NCBI GenBank assembly: GCA_945837185.1
Contig: CAMAMZ010000104.1
Span: 1 to 7,355 of the forward strand
DNA from: an uncultured Bacteroidales bacterium
Lineage (GTDB): Bacteria; Bacteroidota; Bacteroidia; Bacteroidales; Bacteroidaceae
Reading direction: 5' to 3'
Length of the DNA: 7,355 nucleotides
This document shows, one piece after another, positions 1-6,058 of the stretch; position 1 is the stretch's first letter; each line of letters opens with the position of its first letter. The notes beneath the pieces are model-generated. The model saw only the letters and a list, made by a program, of their open reading frames with translations. It was not told the origin of the DNA and ran no database searches. The position numbers were made by a program, and so were the translations under genes.

Positions 1-113
1 AACGTGGGAACTACGAACGATAAACTTGGAAAGCATTGGGGAAGAAACTGGAAGGATGAAGAATGAAAACATGTAGGAGGAAGAAGAAAAAGATGAGAAA
101 AAAAGGAAAAAAT
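1..113. other. Purine-rich upstream stretch, no gene supported
   Basis: I see no convincing gene here. Positions 38-112 are about 90% purine (eight pyrimidines in 75 bases), with unbroken purine runs at 75-93 and 95-112. Two forward frames are open from the window edge, one ending with TGA at 64-66 and one with TAG at 74-76. Either could be the last codons of an upstream gene, but about 20 residues are too few to identify one. The A-rich end lies directly before the glmS promoter and could act as an upstream promoter element; that is inference. Confidence 0.4.
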
Positions 114-145
114 TTTGCTAATTTCACAAAGAACACTTAATTTTG
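114..145 (+). promoter_or_regulatory. glmS promoter, Bacteroides-type -33/-7
   Basis: TTTG at 114-117 is followed after exactly 20 bp by TAATTTTG at 138-145. This matches the known Bacteroidota primary-sigma consensus, TTTG then about 19-21 bp then TAnnTTTG, and it is the best promoter in the window. Transcription should begin near 150-155, giving glmS an untranslated leader of roughly 210 nt. The promoter is seen in the sequence; the start site is inferred. Confidence 0.75.
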
Positions 146-147
146 CA

Positions 148-269
148 CTCGTTAATATAAACGAGAGTAGAAGTAGCTATAAAAGTTTGATTACACATTA
201 TACGTAAGTATATGGTTTTCAACACATAATAAAAGGGGTTAGCAGCGACGGAAAGCCTGTTTGGCTTTT
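148..269 (+). promoter_or_regulatory. Structured part of the long glmS leader
   Basis: Two hairpins lie in the leader. One, at the predicted transcription start, pairs CTCGTT (148-153) with AACGAG (160-165) around a 6-nt loop. The second pairs GAAAGCC (251-257) with GGCTTTT (263-269) around TGTTT, using one G-U pair, and its 3' arm runs into TTTTAT, so it resembles a weak intrinsic terminator or attenuator. No further structure was recognised between 270 and 361. Control of glmS through its 5' leader is known in Firmicutes (the glmS ribozyme), but I could not recognise that ribozyme core here. Any regulatory role is inference. Confidence 0.35.
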
Positions 270-361
270 ATACAAAGAAGGATTTTTTACACGATTGCAG
301 AAGGAGCATCATTGCAAAAACAGCACATCGGTAATGTGATAATGGATAACAAATCAATCAT

Positions 362-2209
362 ATGTGTGGAATAGTAGGATACATTGGAAAACGAAGAGCA
401 TACGACATGCTCGTTCAGGGGTTGCACAGACTGGAATACAGAGGATATGATAGTGCTGGAGTGGCCATAGTGAAAAACGATGGTGCCTTGAATGTATGCA
501 AGGCCAAAGGCAAAGTGCTAAACTTAGAGGAGAAGGCAGCCTCGGCAGATGTTGAAGGCTTCCTTGGTATAGCCCATACCCGATGGGCCACACACGGAGA
601 ACCCAACGATGTGAATGCGCATCCGCAGGTGTCAGAAAGTGGTAAGATTGCCTTGGTGCACAACGGCACGATAGAAAACTATGCTGTGCTGAAAAAGGCA
701 TTGGTGCAACACGGACGGCAATTCAAATCAGAAACCGACACCGAGGTATTGGTGCAACTCATTGAATATGTGCAGGAAAGCAACGGTTGCTGTTTGTATG
801 AGGCAGTAAAAGAAGCATTGGCACAAGTGGAAGGAGCGTATGCCATTGCCGTAGTGGAACAAGGCGCCCCCGACACACTCATTGCAGCAAGGAAAGCCAG
901 TCCGTTGGTTATTGGAATTGGTGAGGGAGAGACTTTTATCGCCTCCGACGCAACACCCATAGTGGGCTATACCGACAAGGTAGTGTATCTGAAGGACAAT
1001 GAGATTGCCACCATCAAACAAGGTGGAAAGGTAGAGATTGAGTCGCTGTTGGATGGCAAAGCCTCAAAGCTCGACATCAAGAAGTTGAAAATGAGTGTGG
1101 AGCAGTTGGAAAAAGGCGGCTATGAGACATTCATGCTGAAGGAGATTTTCGAACAGCCCGAAACATTGACCGACTGCATACGTGGCCGTATCACCGACGA
1201 CTGCCGCAAGATCATTCTGTCGGGCGTCATCGAGAACAAAGAACGCTTTGTGCATGCCAACCGTATCGTGATAGTGGCTTGCGGCACCTCATGGCATGCC
1301 GCACTGATAGGAAAACACGTGATACAAGAGATGTGCAACATTTCGGTGGAAGTAGAATATGCCTCAGAATTCCGTTACGGCTGTCCGTATATCACGAAAG
1401 ATGATGTAGTGATAGCCATTTCGCAATCGGGCGAGACAGCCGATACGCTTGCCGCCATACAACTGGCGCGAAGCAAGGGTGCCTTTGTGTATGGCATCTG
1501 CAACGTCGTGGGAGCCTCTATTCCCAGAAACACCGATTCAGGCACTTACATCCATGTAGGTCCTGAGATAGGCGTGGCCTCCACAAAGGCATTTACAGGA
1601 CAGGTGACGGTGCTGACCCTCCTTGCCCTCTGCGTGGGACAGATGCGTGGAACGGTGGAGGAAGCAACCGTAGAACGGATAGCACGGGAGTTGAAGAAGG
1701 TGCCCACCTATATTAAAGAGGTATTGGGACTGGCTGACACCATCAAAGACCTTTCGAAGATATACACCTACGCCCGCAATTTCCTTTACCTCGGTCGTGG
1801 CTACAACTACCCCACTGCCCTTGAGGGTGCGTTGAAGCTGAAGGAAATATCCTATATCCACGCTGAAGGTTACCCTGCCGCGGAAATGAAGCACGGACCT
1901 ATTGCGCTTGTTGACAGCGAGATGCCTACCGTGGTCATTGCTCCCACCGACTCGCTGTATGATAAGATTATCAGCAATGTACGACAAGTGAAGGCTCGTG
2001 GCGGTAAGGTGGTAGCCATCATCACCAAGGGAAATGAAACGATGAAAGACATCGCCGACCATTGCCTTGAAGTGCCCGATGTGCCCGAATGTCTCACCCC
2101 GCTCGTTGTTTCCGTTCCCTTGCAGTTGCTGGCCTATTATATCGCCATCAACAAAGACAGGAATGTTGACCAGCCACGAAACCTCGCGAAGTCTGTTACC
2201 GTAGAATAA
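362..2209 (+). CDS. glmS: Glutamine-fructose-6-phosphate aminotransferase (isomerizing), GlmS
   Basis: This cytosolic enzyme converts fructose-6-phosphate and glutamine to glucosamine-6-phosphate and glutamate, the first step towards UDP-GlcNAc for peptidoglycan and LPS. The 615 residues compare with 609 in E. coli. The N-terminal class II glutaminase domain (about 1-220) starts Met-Cys-Gly-Ile; Cys2 becomes the N-terminal nucleophile after Met removal, which fixes the start codon. Other glutaminase landmarks are HTRWATHGE (72-80, Arg74-Trp75), HNGTIENY (100-107) and Asp126. Two SIS sugar-isomerase domains follow, with SQSGET at 354-359 in the first. In the second, KLKEISYIHAEGYPAAEMKHGP holds Glu495 and His511, equivalent to E. 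coli Glu488 and His504. The C-terminal tail NLAKSVTVE carries Lys610, equivalent to Lys603. All key residues are present and the gene looks intact. There is no Shine-Dalgarno before the ATG. It appears monocistronic, with its own promoter, a long leader and a large 3' hairpin. Confidence 0.97.
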   Translation: MCGIVGYIGKRRAYDMLVQGLHRLEYRGYDSAGVAIVKNDGALNVCKAKGKVLNLEEKAASADVEGFLGIAHTRWATHGEPNDVNAHPQVSESGKIALVHNGTIENYAVLKKALVQHGRQFKSETDTEVLVQLIEYVQESNGCCLYEAVKEALAQVEGAYAIAVVEQGAPDTLIAARKASPLVIGIGEGETFIASDATPIVGYTDKVVYLKDNEIATIKQGGKVEIESLLDGKASKLDIKKLKMSVEQLEKGGYETFMLKEIFEQPETLTDCIRGRITDDCRKIILSGVIENKERFVHANRIVIVACGTSWHAALIGKHVIQEMCNISVEVEYASEFRYGCPYITKDDVVIAISQSGETADTLAAIQLARSKGAFVYGICNVVGASIPRNTDSGTYIHVGPEIGVASTKAFTGQVTVLTLLALCVGQMRGTVEEATVERIARELKKVPTYIKEVLGLADTIKDLSKIYTYARNFLYLGRGYNYPTALEGALKLKEISYIHAEGYPAAEMKHGPIALVDSEMPTVVIAPTDSLYDKIISNVRQVKARGGKVVAIITKGNETMKDIADHCLEVPDVPECLTPLVVSVPLQLLAYYIAINKDRNVDQPRNLAKSVTVE

Positions 2210-2211
2210 TA

Positions 2212-2263
2212 TATGGCAGACTCTCCTCCTCATCGCCTTATGCCTTGAGGCAGGTATGCCATA
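2212..2263 (+). repeat. Nested inverted repeat just after the glmS stop
   Basis: TATGGCA (2212-2218) is the exact reverse complement of TGCCATA (2257-2263). A smaller hairpin, TGCCT-TG-AGGCA (2241-2252), sits inside. It starts three bases after the glmS stop codon and has no T-tract, so on its own it is not a terminator. It may protect the mRNA 3' end or be chance. Confidence 0.35.
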
Positions 2264-2268
2264 CTCGT

Positions 2269-2326
2269 AATCCATTGATGGGGCACGGCAACCACTATGG
2301 TTGTCCATGCCCCATCAATGGATTTT
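2269..2326 (+). terminator. Large hairpin terminator after glmS
   Basis: A perfect 17-bp inverted repeat pairs 2269-2285 with 2308-2324. Inside it, after a small internal loop, a second 8-bp stem (2287-2294 with 2298-2305, one G-U pair) closes on the 3-nt loop CTA. The 3' arm ends in TTTT (2323-2326). It lies 60 bp after the glmS stop and before the convergent hydrolase gene, so it should end glmS transcription. The stem is longer than most intrinsic terminators and the T-tract is short. A mobile repeat or a processed RNA hairpin is an alternative. Confidence 0.6.
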
Positions 2327-2335
2327 AGGGTGACC

Positions 2336-2373
2336 CAAAAAGCTGATAGCGGACTGAGCAAGGACACTCAGTC
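2336..2373 (-). terminator. Possible terminator of the hydrolase gene
   Basis: GACTGAG (2352-2358) and CTCAGTC (2367-2373) form a perfect 7-bp inverted repeat that overlaps the hydrolase stop codon (2368-2370). Read on the minus strand, the hairpin is followed after about ten bases by five Ts (complement of 2337-2341). That gap is long for a canonical intrinsic terminator, so this is tentative. The large hairpin at 2269-2324 lies further on and could also stop transcription from this side. Confidence 0.35.
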
Positions 2374-3183
2374 ATCCTCAAACATCCCCTTAAACCATTT
2401 CAGTTCCTCATACGTCTGGTTGATATCTTCATAACCAATATCAAAACACTTATCTACCACCCGCGGCTTATCGGCCAACGAATGCGTAAACAACCAATCG
2501 TATGTTTTCTGTAAATAAAAGAGCCGCACCAATATGCCATGCGAACCGTTTTCCAACCAATCATACCGCAGCAAATCGGCTGTTTGCCGTGCTTGCAGAA
2601 ACTCCACGATACGCTTGGATTGCTGAATCGACACCGCCCTATCCGCCGTGCCGTGCATAATCCATAACGGCACCTTTCCCAATCCCTCCGGATTACTGAA
2701 AGAACATCCGCCACAGAGCGCCATGGCAGCAGCCACCTTCTCGGGATAGGTAGCCACAAAATCCATCGTGCCATAGCCACCCAAACTCATTCCCAATACA
2801 TAAACACGGGTAGTATCCACCGCATAGTTCGCTTCCACCCAATCTATCAGTTCCTTGATTTTCTGCGGTTTCCACGCACCTCCTGAGTTTTGGGGAGCCA
2901 ACACCAAAGCAGGCACTACCTTTCCCCGCTCTATGGCATCCAACACCCCATATCGCCGCACCCTATCCAGGTTCCTGCCACACAAACTGGCACCATGCAG
3001 AAACACCAGCAATGGCATGCGATGCGCTTCCGCTTCGTAGTCAGCCGGTGTATACATCCAGAAATTATAATTGCCACGCACCTTACCCTTGAATGCGGCA
3101 AATTTTCCTTTCCCTATTGATTGTGCATGCAACGCACCCACCATTGCAAAAGCACAAAGCCAAAGCAGTATTTTTCTCTTCAT
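2368..3183 (-). CDS. Secreted alpha/beta-hydrolase (esterase/peptidase-like)
   Basis: This is a 271-residue exported serine hydrolase of the alpha/beta fold, resembling PHB-depolymerase-like esterases and predicted secreted peptidases. Residues 1-20 form a signal peptide (basic MKRK, hydrophobic core, cleavage probably after LHA before Gln21); no lipobox is visible, so the periplasm or exterior is expected. A likely oxyanion-hole motif, FLHG, is at 61-64. The nucleophile elbow is GMSLGG (131-136, Ser133). Asp181 in HGTADRAV and His215 in NGSHG complete the likely catalytic triad. The last 35 or so residues extend past the usual core and are acidic at the end; their role is unknown. The substrate cannot be told from sequence: acyl or feruloyl esters on plant glycans are common targets in relatives, but no polysaccharide-use genes are adjacent. 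It converges on glmS and diverges from the HAD gene. Confidence 0.85.
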   Translation of the reverse strand: MKRKILLWLCAFAMVGALHAQSIGKGKFAAFKGKVRGNYNFWMYTPADYEAEAHRMPLLVFLHGASLCGRNLDRVRRYGVLDAIERGKVVPALVLAPQNSGGAWKPQKIKELIDWVEANYAVDTTRVYVLGMSLGGYGTMDFVATYPEKVAAAMALCGGCSFSNPEGLGKVPLWIMHGTADRAVSIQQSKRIVEFLQARQTADLLRYDWLENGSHGILVRLFYLQKTYDWLFTHSLADKPRVVDKCFDIGYEDINQTYEELKWFKGMFEDD

Positions 3184-3188
3184 AAAAG

Positions 3189-3219
3189 CAAAATTAATAC
3201 TTTTCTTTCAAAAATCAAC
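3189..3219 (-). promoter_or_regulatory. Promoter of the hydrolase gene, very close to its ATG
   Basis: On the minus strand, GTTG (3219-3216) is followed after 19 bp by TAATTTTG (3196-3189), a full TAnnTTTG -7 box with a three-of-four match at -33. Only five bases (CTTTT) separate the -7 box from the start codon at 3183-3181. Transcription from it would begin at or next to the ATG, implying a leaderless mRNA. The boxes are seen; use of this promoter is inferred. Confidence 0.5.
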
Positions 3220-3226
3220 GAAAAAG

Positions 3227-3257
3227 ATTGCTATTTCAGCATTTTGGATTATCTTTG
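3227..3257 (+). promoter_or_regulatory. Promoter of the HAD phosphatase gene
   Basis: TATCTTTG at 3250-3257 matches the TAnnTTTG -7 box exactly. ATTG (3227-3230) lies 19 bp upstream as a three-of-four -33 match. The predicted leader to the ATG at 3378 is about 110 nt. This promoter faces away from the hydrolase promoter, with the two -7 boxes 53 bp apart. Confidence 0.6.
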
Positions 3258-3331
3258 CATAAATTGCATATCAGCACAGCACCCAAACCAACTGGTTGAA
3301 CCTGCATTCCTGTTTTATTATCATTTCACTA

Positions 3332-3359
3332 ATAAAAAAAAGCGGCATCTTAGCACCGC
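3332..3359 (-). terminator. Terminator-like hairpin, minus strand, in the HAD leader
   Basis: GCGG (3342-3345) pairs with CCGC (3356-3359), and C3346 can also pair with G3353 if two bases bulge. Read on the minus strand, the stem is followed directly by eight Ts (complement of 3334-3341), the layout of an intrinsic terminator. No minus-strand gene ends here, so it might stop antisense transcripts from the HAD gene before the hydrolase promoter. The stem is short. On the plus strand it would simply be a leader hairpin. Confidence 0.3.
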
Positions 3360-3377
3360 ACGAAAAACTATTTTTCT

Positions 3378-4166
3378 ATGAGGATCAAAGCCTTGTTTTT
3401 TGACATTGATGGCACCTTGGTGAGTTTCCAAACCCATCGCATCCCGGCATCTACCATAGAGGCTTTGGAAAAGGCGAAAGCCAACAACATTCGCATTTTC
3501 ATCTCTACAGGTCGTCCTATCAGCATCATCACCAATCTCACCCCCATCCAATCCCTGATAGATGGGTACATCACCGCCAATGGCGCCTACTGCTTCACAT
3601 CACAGCACACCATCAGTATCCATCCGATGGACAAAAGCGACGTGATCCGTATGATAGAAGATGCCAACGAACGCGACTATCCCGTCATCATAGCAGGCGA
3701 ACGCACACTGGTCATCCACAACCGCAAACCTATTGTTGACGACATTTTTTCCTCCTATCTGCACGTCACCAACATCGACTATAGCAAAACATTCCACGAT
3801 GTAAAAGAAGAGCACATCCTACAACTCACCGCCTTTGTCAACAAACAGCAAGAACAAGCTATAGCCTCCCAAATGCCACACAGTTCCTTTACCCGTTGGC
3901 ACCCTCTTTTTGCCGACATCATCCACCGCAACATCAGCAAGGCCAATGGTCTGGAGGAAATTGCAAAAGCCTTAGATTTGCGGCTCGAAGAGACAATGGC
4001 CTTTGGCGATGGCGGCAACGACATTCCTATCCTCCACAAAGCAGGGATAGGAGTGGCCATGGGCAATGCCTCCGACGATGTGAAGGCCCAAGCCGATTAC
4101 ATCACCACCTCTGTCGATGAAGATGGAGTATGGAACGCACTTCGGCATTTTAACCTTATCCCATAA
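3378..4166 (+). CDS. Cof-type HAD-IIB family phosphatase
   Basis: This is a cytosolic haloacid-dehalogenase-superfamily hydrolase of 262 residues, the usual size for the Cof/YidA group (subclass IIB), which dephosphorylates sugar phosphates or small cofactors. Motif I is DIDGT (Asp9 nucleophile, Asp11 acid/base), motif II is STGR (43-46, Thr44), motif III is Lys188 in ISKANGL, and motif IV is GDGGND (210-215, Asp211 and Asp215 binding magnesium). The later AMGNA (227-231) is typical of the family. The C2 cap (about 80-185) sets specificity and is too variable to name the substrate. The start places Asp9 at the normal distance from the N-terminus. A 6-bp hairpin, GAAAAA-CTA-TTTTTC (3362-3376), ends one base before the ATG, and no Shine-Dalgarno is visible. 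It appears to be a single-gene unit. Confidence 0.9.
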   Translation: MRIKALFFDIDGTLVSFQTHRIPASTIEALEKAKANNIRIFISTGRPISIITNLTPIQSLIDGYITANGAYCFTSQHTISIHPMDKSDVIRMIEDANERDYPVIIAGERTLVIHNRKPIVDDIFSSYLHVTNIDYSKTFHDVKEEHILQLTAFVNKQQEQAIASQMPHSSFTRWHPLFADIIHRNISKANGLEEIAKALDLRLEETMAFGDGGNDIPILHKAGIGVAMGNASDDVKAQADYITTSVDEDGVWNALRHFNLIP

Positions 4167-4196
4167 AGGGTGAAATGCGCAACGCTCCGTTTTTTT
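4145..4196 (+). terminator. Possible terminator after the HAD gene
   Basis: An imperfect hairpin spans the HAD stop codon: GCATTT (4145-4150) pairs with AAATGC (4173-4178), and within it CC/GG and TTAT/ATAA close on a CCC loop (4160-4162), with one bulge and one mismatch. A run of seven Ts (4190-4196) follows, but eleven bases after the stem, longer than a classical intrinsic terminator allows. Some readthrough into the next gene is possible. Confidence 0.35.
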
Positions 4197-4251
4197 CTTC
4201 CCTTCCATGAAAAAAAAGTCTGCTACAAGAATCTATTTCAGAAAAACATTG

Positions 4252-4259
4252 TACCTTTG
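4252..4259 (+). promoter_or_regulatory. -7 box of the YitT-family gene
   Basis: TACCTTTG fits the TAnnTTTG -7 consensus exactly. No good TTTG is found 19-21 bp upstream, so the promoter may be weak or need an activator. It predicts a leader of about 45-50 nt before the ATG at 4312. That leader contains an imperfect hairpin: GAGAAGGT (4268-4275) with ACCCTCTC (4282-4289), one A-C mismatch, loop GTCGCT. Confidence 0.5.
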
Positions 4260-4311
4260 TGCCATAAGAGAAGGTGTCGCTACCCTCTCACCCTTTAACT
4301 AAAAAACGAAT

Positions 4312-5214
4312 ATGAATACCATTAAGACAAGTAAAAAAGTGATTTATAGAGAAATTCGCGACTACGTCATGATTAGCGTGGCCATGATTTCCTACGGTAT
4401 CGGATGGACCGTCTTCATGTTGCCCAACAGCATTCCTACAGGTGGTGTTCCGGGTGTATCATCAGTATTGTATTGGGGAACGCAACTTCCGGTGCAATTC
4501 TCCTATTTCACCATCAACTTCATCCTGTTGCTCATAGCCCTCAAGATATTAGGATGGAAATTCTGCACCAAAACCATCTATGCCGTAACCCTTCTAACGC
4601 TCCTGATCCAACTTTTCCAGAGTTTCACAGAAGGGCAACACCTCCTGGCCAATGATCCCTTTATGGCCAGCATCATCGGTGGTGTGTTCATGGGTAGTGG
4701 CGTAGGTATAGGATTGGCTTTCAACGGTTCCACCGGAGGTACCGATATCATCGCCGCCGTCATCAACAAATACCGCGACATCTCCTTAGGGCGCGTCATC
4801 ATGATGGTCGACCTCATCATCATCACCTCCAGTTATGTCGTGCTCCACGACTGGGAGCGCATCATCTACGGTTATGTTGCCCTCATCGTCAGTTCGCTAT
4901 GTGTCGACCAAGTGGTGAACTCCATGCGCAGGTCGGTACAGTTCTTTATCATCTCCGACAAATACAAAGAGATCGGTGAGCGCATCAACCACGACCCCCA
5001 TCGCGGTGTGACGGTTGTCAATGCCCAAGGCTTTTACTCTGGCAACGAGGTGAAGATGCTGTTCGTTTTGGCCAAAAAGAACGAATCGCATAAGATATTC
5101 CAGCTTATCAACGAAATAGATCCCAACGCCTTTGTTTCGCAGAGTGCTGTCATCGGTGTCTACGGTGAAGGCTTCGACCAGTTTAAAGTGCGTACCAAGC
5201 GCTATCAGAATTAA
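4312..5214 (+). CDS. YitT-family membrane protein (YitT_membrane plus DUF2179)
   Basis: This is an integral inner-membrane protein of 300 residues, the normal family length. The N-terminal domain (about 15-205) shows roughly six hydrophobic segments (near 18-38, 62-80, 86-104, 118-138, 162-178 and 184-204). It contains the family's glycine-rich motifs PTGGVPG (42-48) and FNGSTGGTDIIAAV (137-150). The C-terminal cytosolic DUF2179 domain (about 205-300) has the characteristic RGVTVVNAQGFYSG (231-244) and ends with the usual VYGEGF segment. The family is widespread; its function is unproven and often suggested to be transport, so I assign none. No Shine-Dalgarno is visible before the ATG, and upstream bases are A-rich. 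The AlbA_2-type gene begins 45 bp after its stop with no promoter or terminator between them, so the two are probably co-transcribed. Confidence 0.9.
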   Translation: MNTIKTSKKVIYREIRDYVMISVAMISYGIGWTVFMLPNSIPTGGVPGVSSVLYWGTQLPVQFSYFTINFILLLIALKILGWKFCTKTIYAVTLLTLLIQLFQSFTEGQHLLANDPFMASIIGGVFMGSGVGIGLAFNGSTGGTDIIAAVINKYRDISLGRVIMMVDLIIITSSYVVLHDWERIIYGYVALIVSSLCVDQVVNSMRRSVQFFIISDKYKEIGERINHDPHRGVTVVNAQGFYSGNEVKMLFVLAKKNESHKIFQLINEIDPNAFVSQSAVIGVYGEGFDQFKVRTKRYQN

Positions 5215-5230
5215 CATACCTCTTCTTATA

Positions 5231-5250
5231 GCTCCCCTACAAGGAGTAGC
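5231..5250 (+). promoter_or_regulatory. Shine-Dalgarno-like site inside a small hairpin
   Basis: AAGGAG (5241-5246) lies 13 bases before the ATG at 5260, further than the usual 5-9. Its GGAG (5243-5246) can pair with CTCC (5232-5235) around a 7-nt loop, which would hide it. Other starts in this window lack such a motif. It may be chance, or may lower translation of the second gene relative to the YitT gene. Confidence 0.25.
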
Positions 5251-5259
5251 ACAATCCTT

Positions 5260-5889
5260 ATGGACGACAAACAATATCTGTTGGAGCTCATCGGTCAAGG
5301 TGAGCACCAACAGCAAGATTTCAAATACAAGATACAAGATGCCTACAAACTGGCCATCTCCGTATCGGCCTTTGCCAACACCTCTGGCGGCCGCCTGTTG
5401 ATAGGCGTGCGCGACGACGGAGAACTGTCGGGTGTTCATAGCGAAGAAGAAATCTATATGATGCACAAGGCAGCCTACGAATGCTGCCGCCCCGAATCAG
5501 AAATCAGTTTCAAGACCTGCCATGCAGAGGGACATACTATCGTGATTGCCACCGTTCCTCCTGCTGTGCACAAGCCAGTCTGCGCCTTGGCTCCCGATGG
5601 CAGCGAGACAGCCTATATCCGTATCAAGGACGAGAATGTTGTGGCCTCACCTGTGCTCATCGAGATGTGGAAACAAGAACAGCGGGAGGAGAATATCATG
5701 CCCTATACCGACACAGAGTCGCGACTCATGGAGATGATGCGCCTCAACCCACACGAGCCACTTCATGTTATTTCCAAGATTGCCCACATCAAGCGTTTCC
5801 TTGTCACCAAGATTTTGGCACGCCTCATCCGTTATCGTGTAGCCTATTGGGAATACGACGGTGAAGATTTTCTCTTCTCCCTACGCTAA
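5260..5889 (+). CDS. AlbA_2/Schlafen-type putative DNA-binding protein
   Basis: This 209-residue cytosolic protein has an N-terminal AlbA_2 (Schlafen AlbA_2-like) domain over about 1-135. The marks are GEHQQQDFK (14-22, matching the usual E-x4-[LV]EFK-type opening with Asp in place of Glu), AFANTSGGRLLIGVRDDGELSGV (37-59), and AYIRIKDENVVAS (118-130), close to the family's YxRxGxxxxxA motif. Such proteins are often annotated as ATP-binding or transcriptional regulators. The C-terminal part (about 150-209) looks like a small helix-turn-helix or winged-helix module (HVISKIAHIKRFLVTKILAR then a beta-like end), so nucleic-acid binding is plausible. It is much shorter than the longer AlbA_2 regulators that carry an ATPase-like C-terminus. 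Following YitT by 45 bp suggests shared expression. A link in function is not shown. Confidence 0.75.
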   Translation: MDDKQYLLELIGQGEHQQQDFKYKIQDAYKLAISVSAFANTSGGRLLIGVRDDGELSGVHSEEEIYMMHKAAYECCRPESEISFKTCHAEGHTIVIATVPPAVHKPVCALAPDGSETAYIRIKDENVVASPVLIEMWKQEQREENIMPYTDTESRLMEMMRLNPHEPLHVISKIAHIKRFLVTKILARLIRYRVAYWEYDGEDFLFSLR

Positions 5890-5912
5890 GCAACGCACTT
5901 TTTATAATCCTC

Positions 5913-5966
5913 AAAAAAAATAATCACACCATGGCACTCATAGCCAACAGTGTGATTATTTTTTTT
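5913..5966. terminator. Bidirectional intrinsic terminator
   Basis: A perfect 17-bp inverted repeat pairs 5913-5929 (eight As then TAATCACAC) with 5950-5966 (GTGTGATTA then eight Ts). An inner TGGC/GCCA stem (5932-5935 with 5943-5946) stacks above an internal loop. Both strands read as a GC-containing hairpin followed by eight Ts, so it can end the YitT/AlbA_2 transcript on the plus strand and the OmpA-like gene on the minus strand. It lies 23 bp past one stop codon and 92 bp past the other. Confidence 0.85.
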
Positions 5967-5988
5967 AAACAAGCAACTCTTTGTTTCA

Positions 5989-6056
5989 AGCCGCTTGCAT
6001 GCTTCTTTTTATCGAAGCATTTCTACTACCATTGAAATTTATGAAGCTAAGCGGCT
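5989..6056. repeat. Nested inverted repeats in the OmpA-like gene 3' region
   Basis: AGCCGCTT (5989-5996) is the exact reverse complement of AAGCGGCT (6049-6056), which ends two bases from the stop codon of the minus-strand gene. Inside it, ATGCTTC (5999-6005) pairs with GAAGCAT (6014-6020) around an 8-nt loop. Together they could fold the transcript's 3' untranslated region ahead of the terminator. No T-tract follows these stems, so RNA stability is a more likely role than termination. Confidence 0.4.
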
Positions 6057-6058
6057 GC

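Noticed and set aside
93..140. Fifteen-codon frame (MRKKGKNFANFTKNT) with AGGAGG 12 bases upstream
   Set aside because: It overlaps the glmS promoter boxes, so it would not be on the glmS transcript. The purine-rich context makes an AGGAGG likely by chance.
146..361. glmS ribozyme in the leader
   Set aside because: I could not find the conserved ribozyme core, and the known ribozyme is a Firmicutes-type element. The leader may be regulatory by another means.
1538..2308. Long minus-strand open frame of 256 codons antisense to glmS
   Set aside because: It mirrors the strongly coding glmS frame, resembles no known family and runs through the glmS terminator hairpin. It is a shadow of glmS codon use.
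4897..5466. Minus-strand open frame of 189 codons over the YitT and AlbA_2 genes
   Set aside because: Both plus-strand genes carry clear family motifs in this span; the antisense frame has none.
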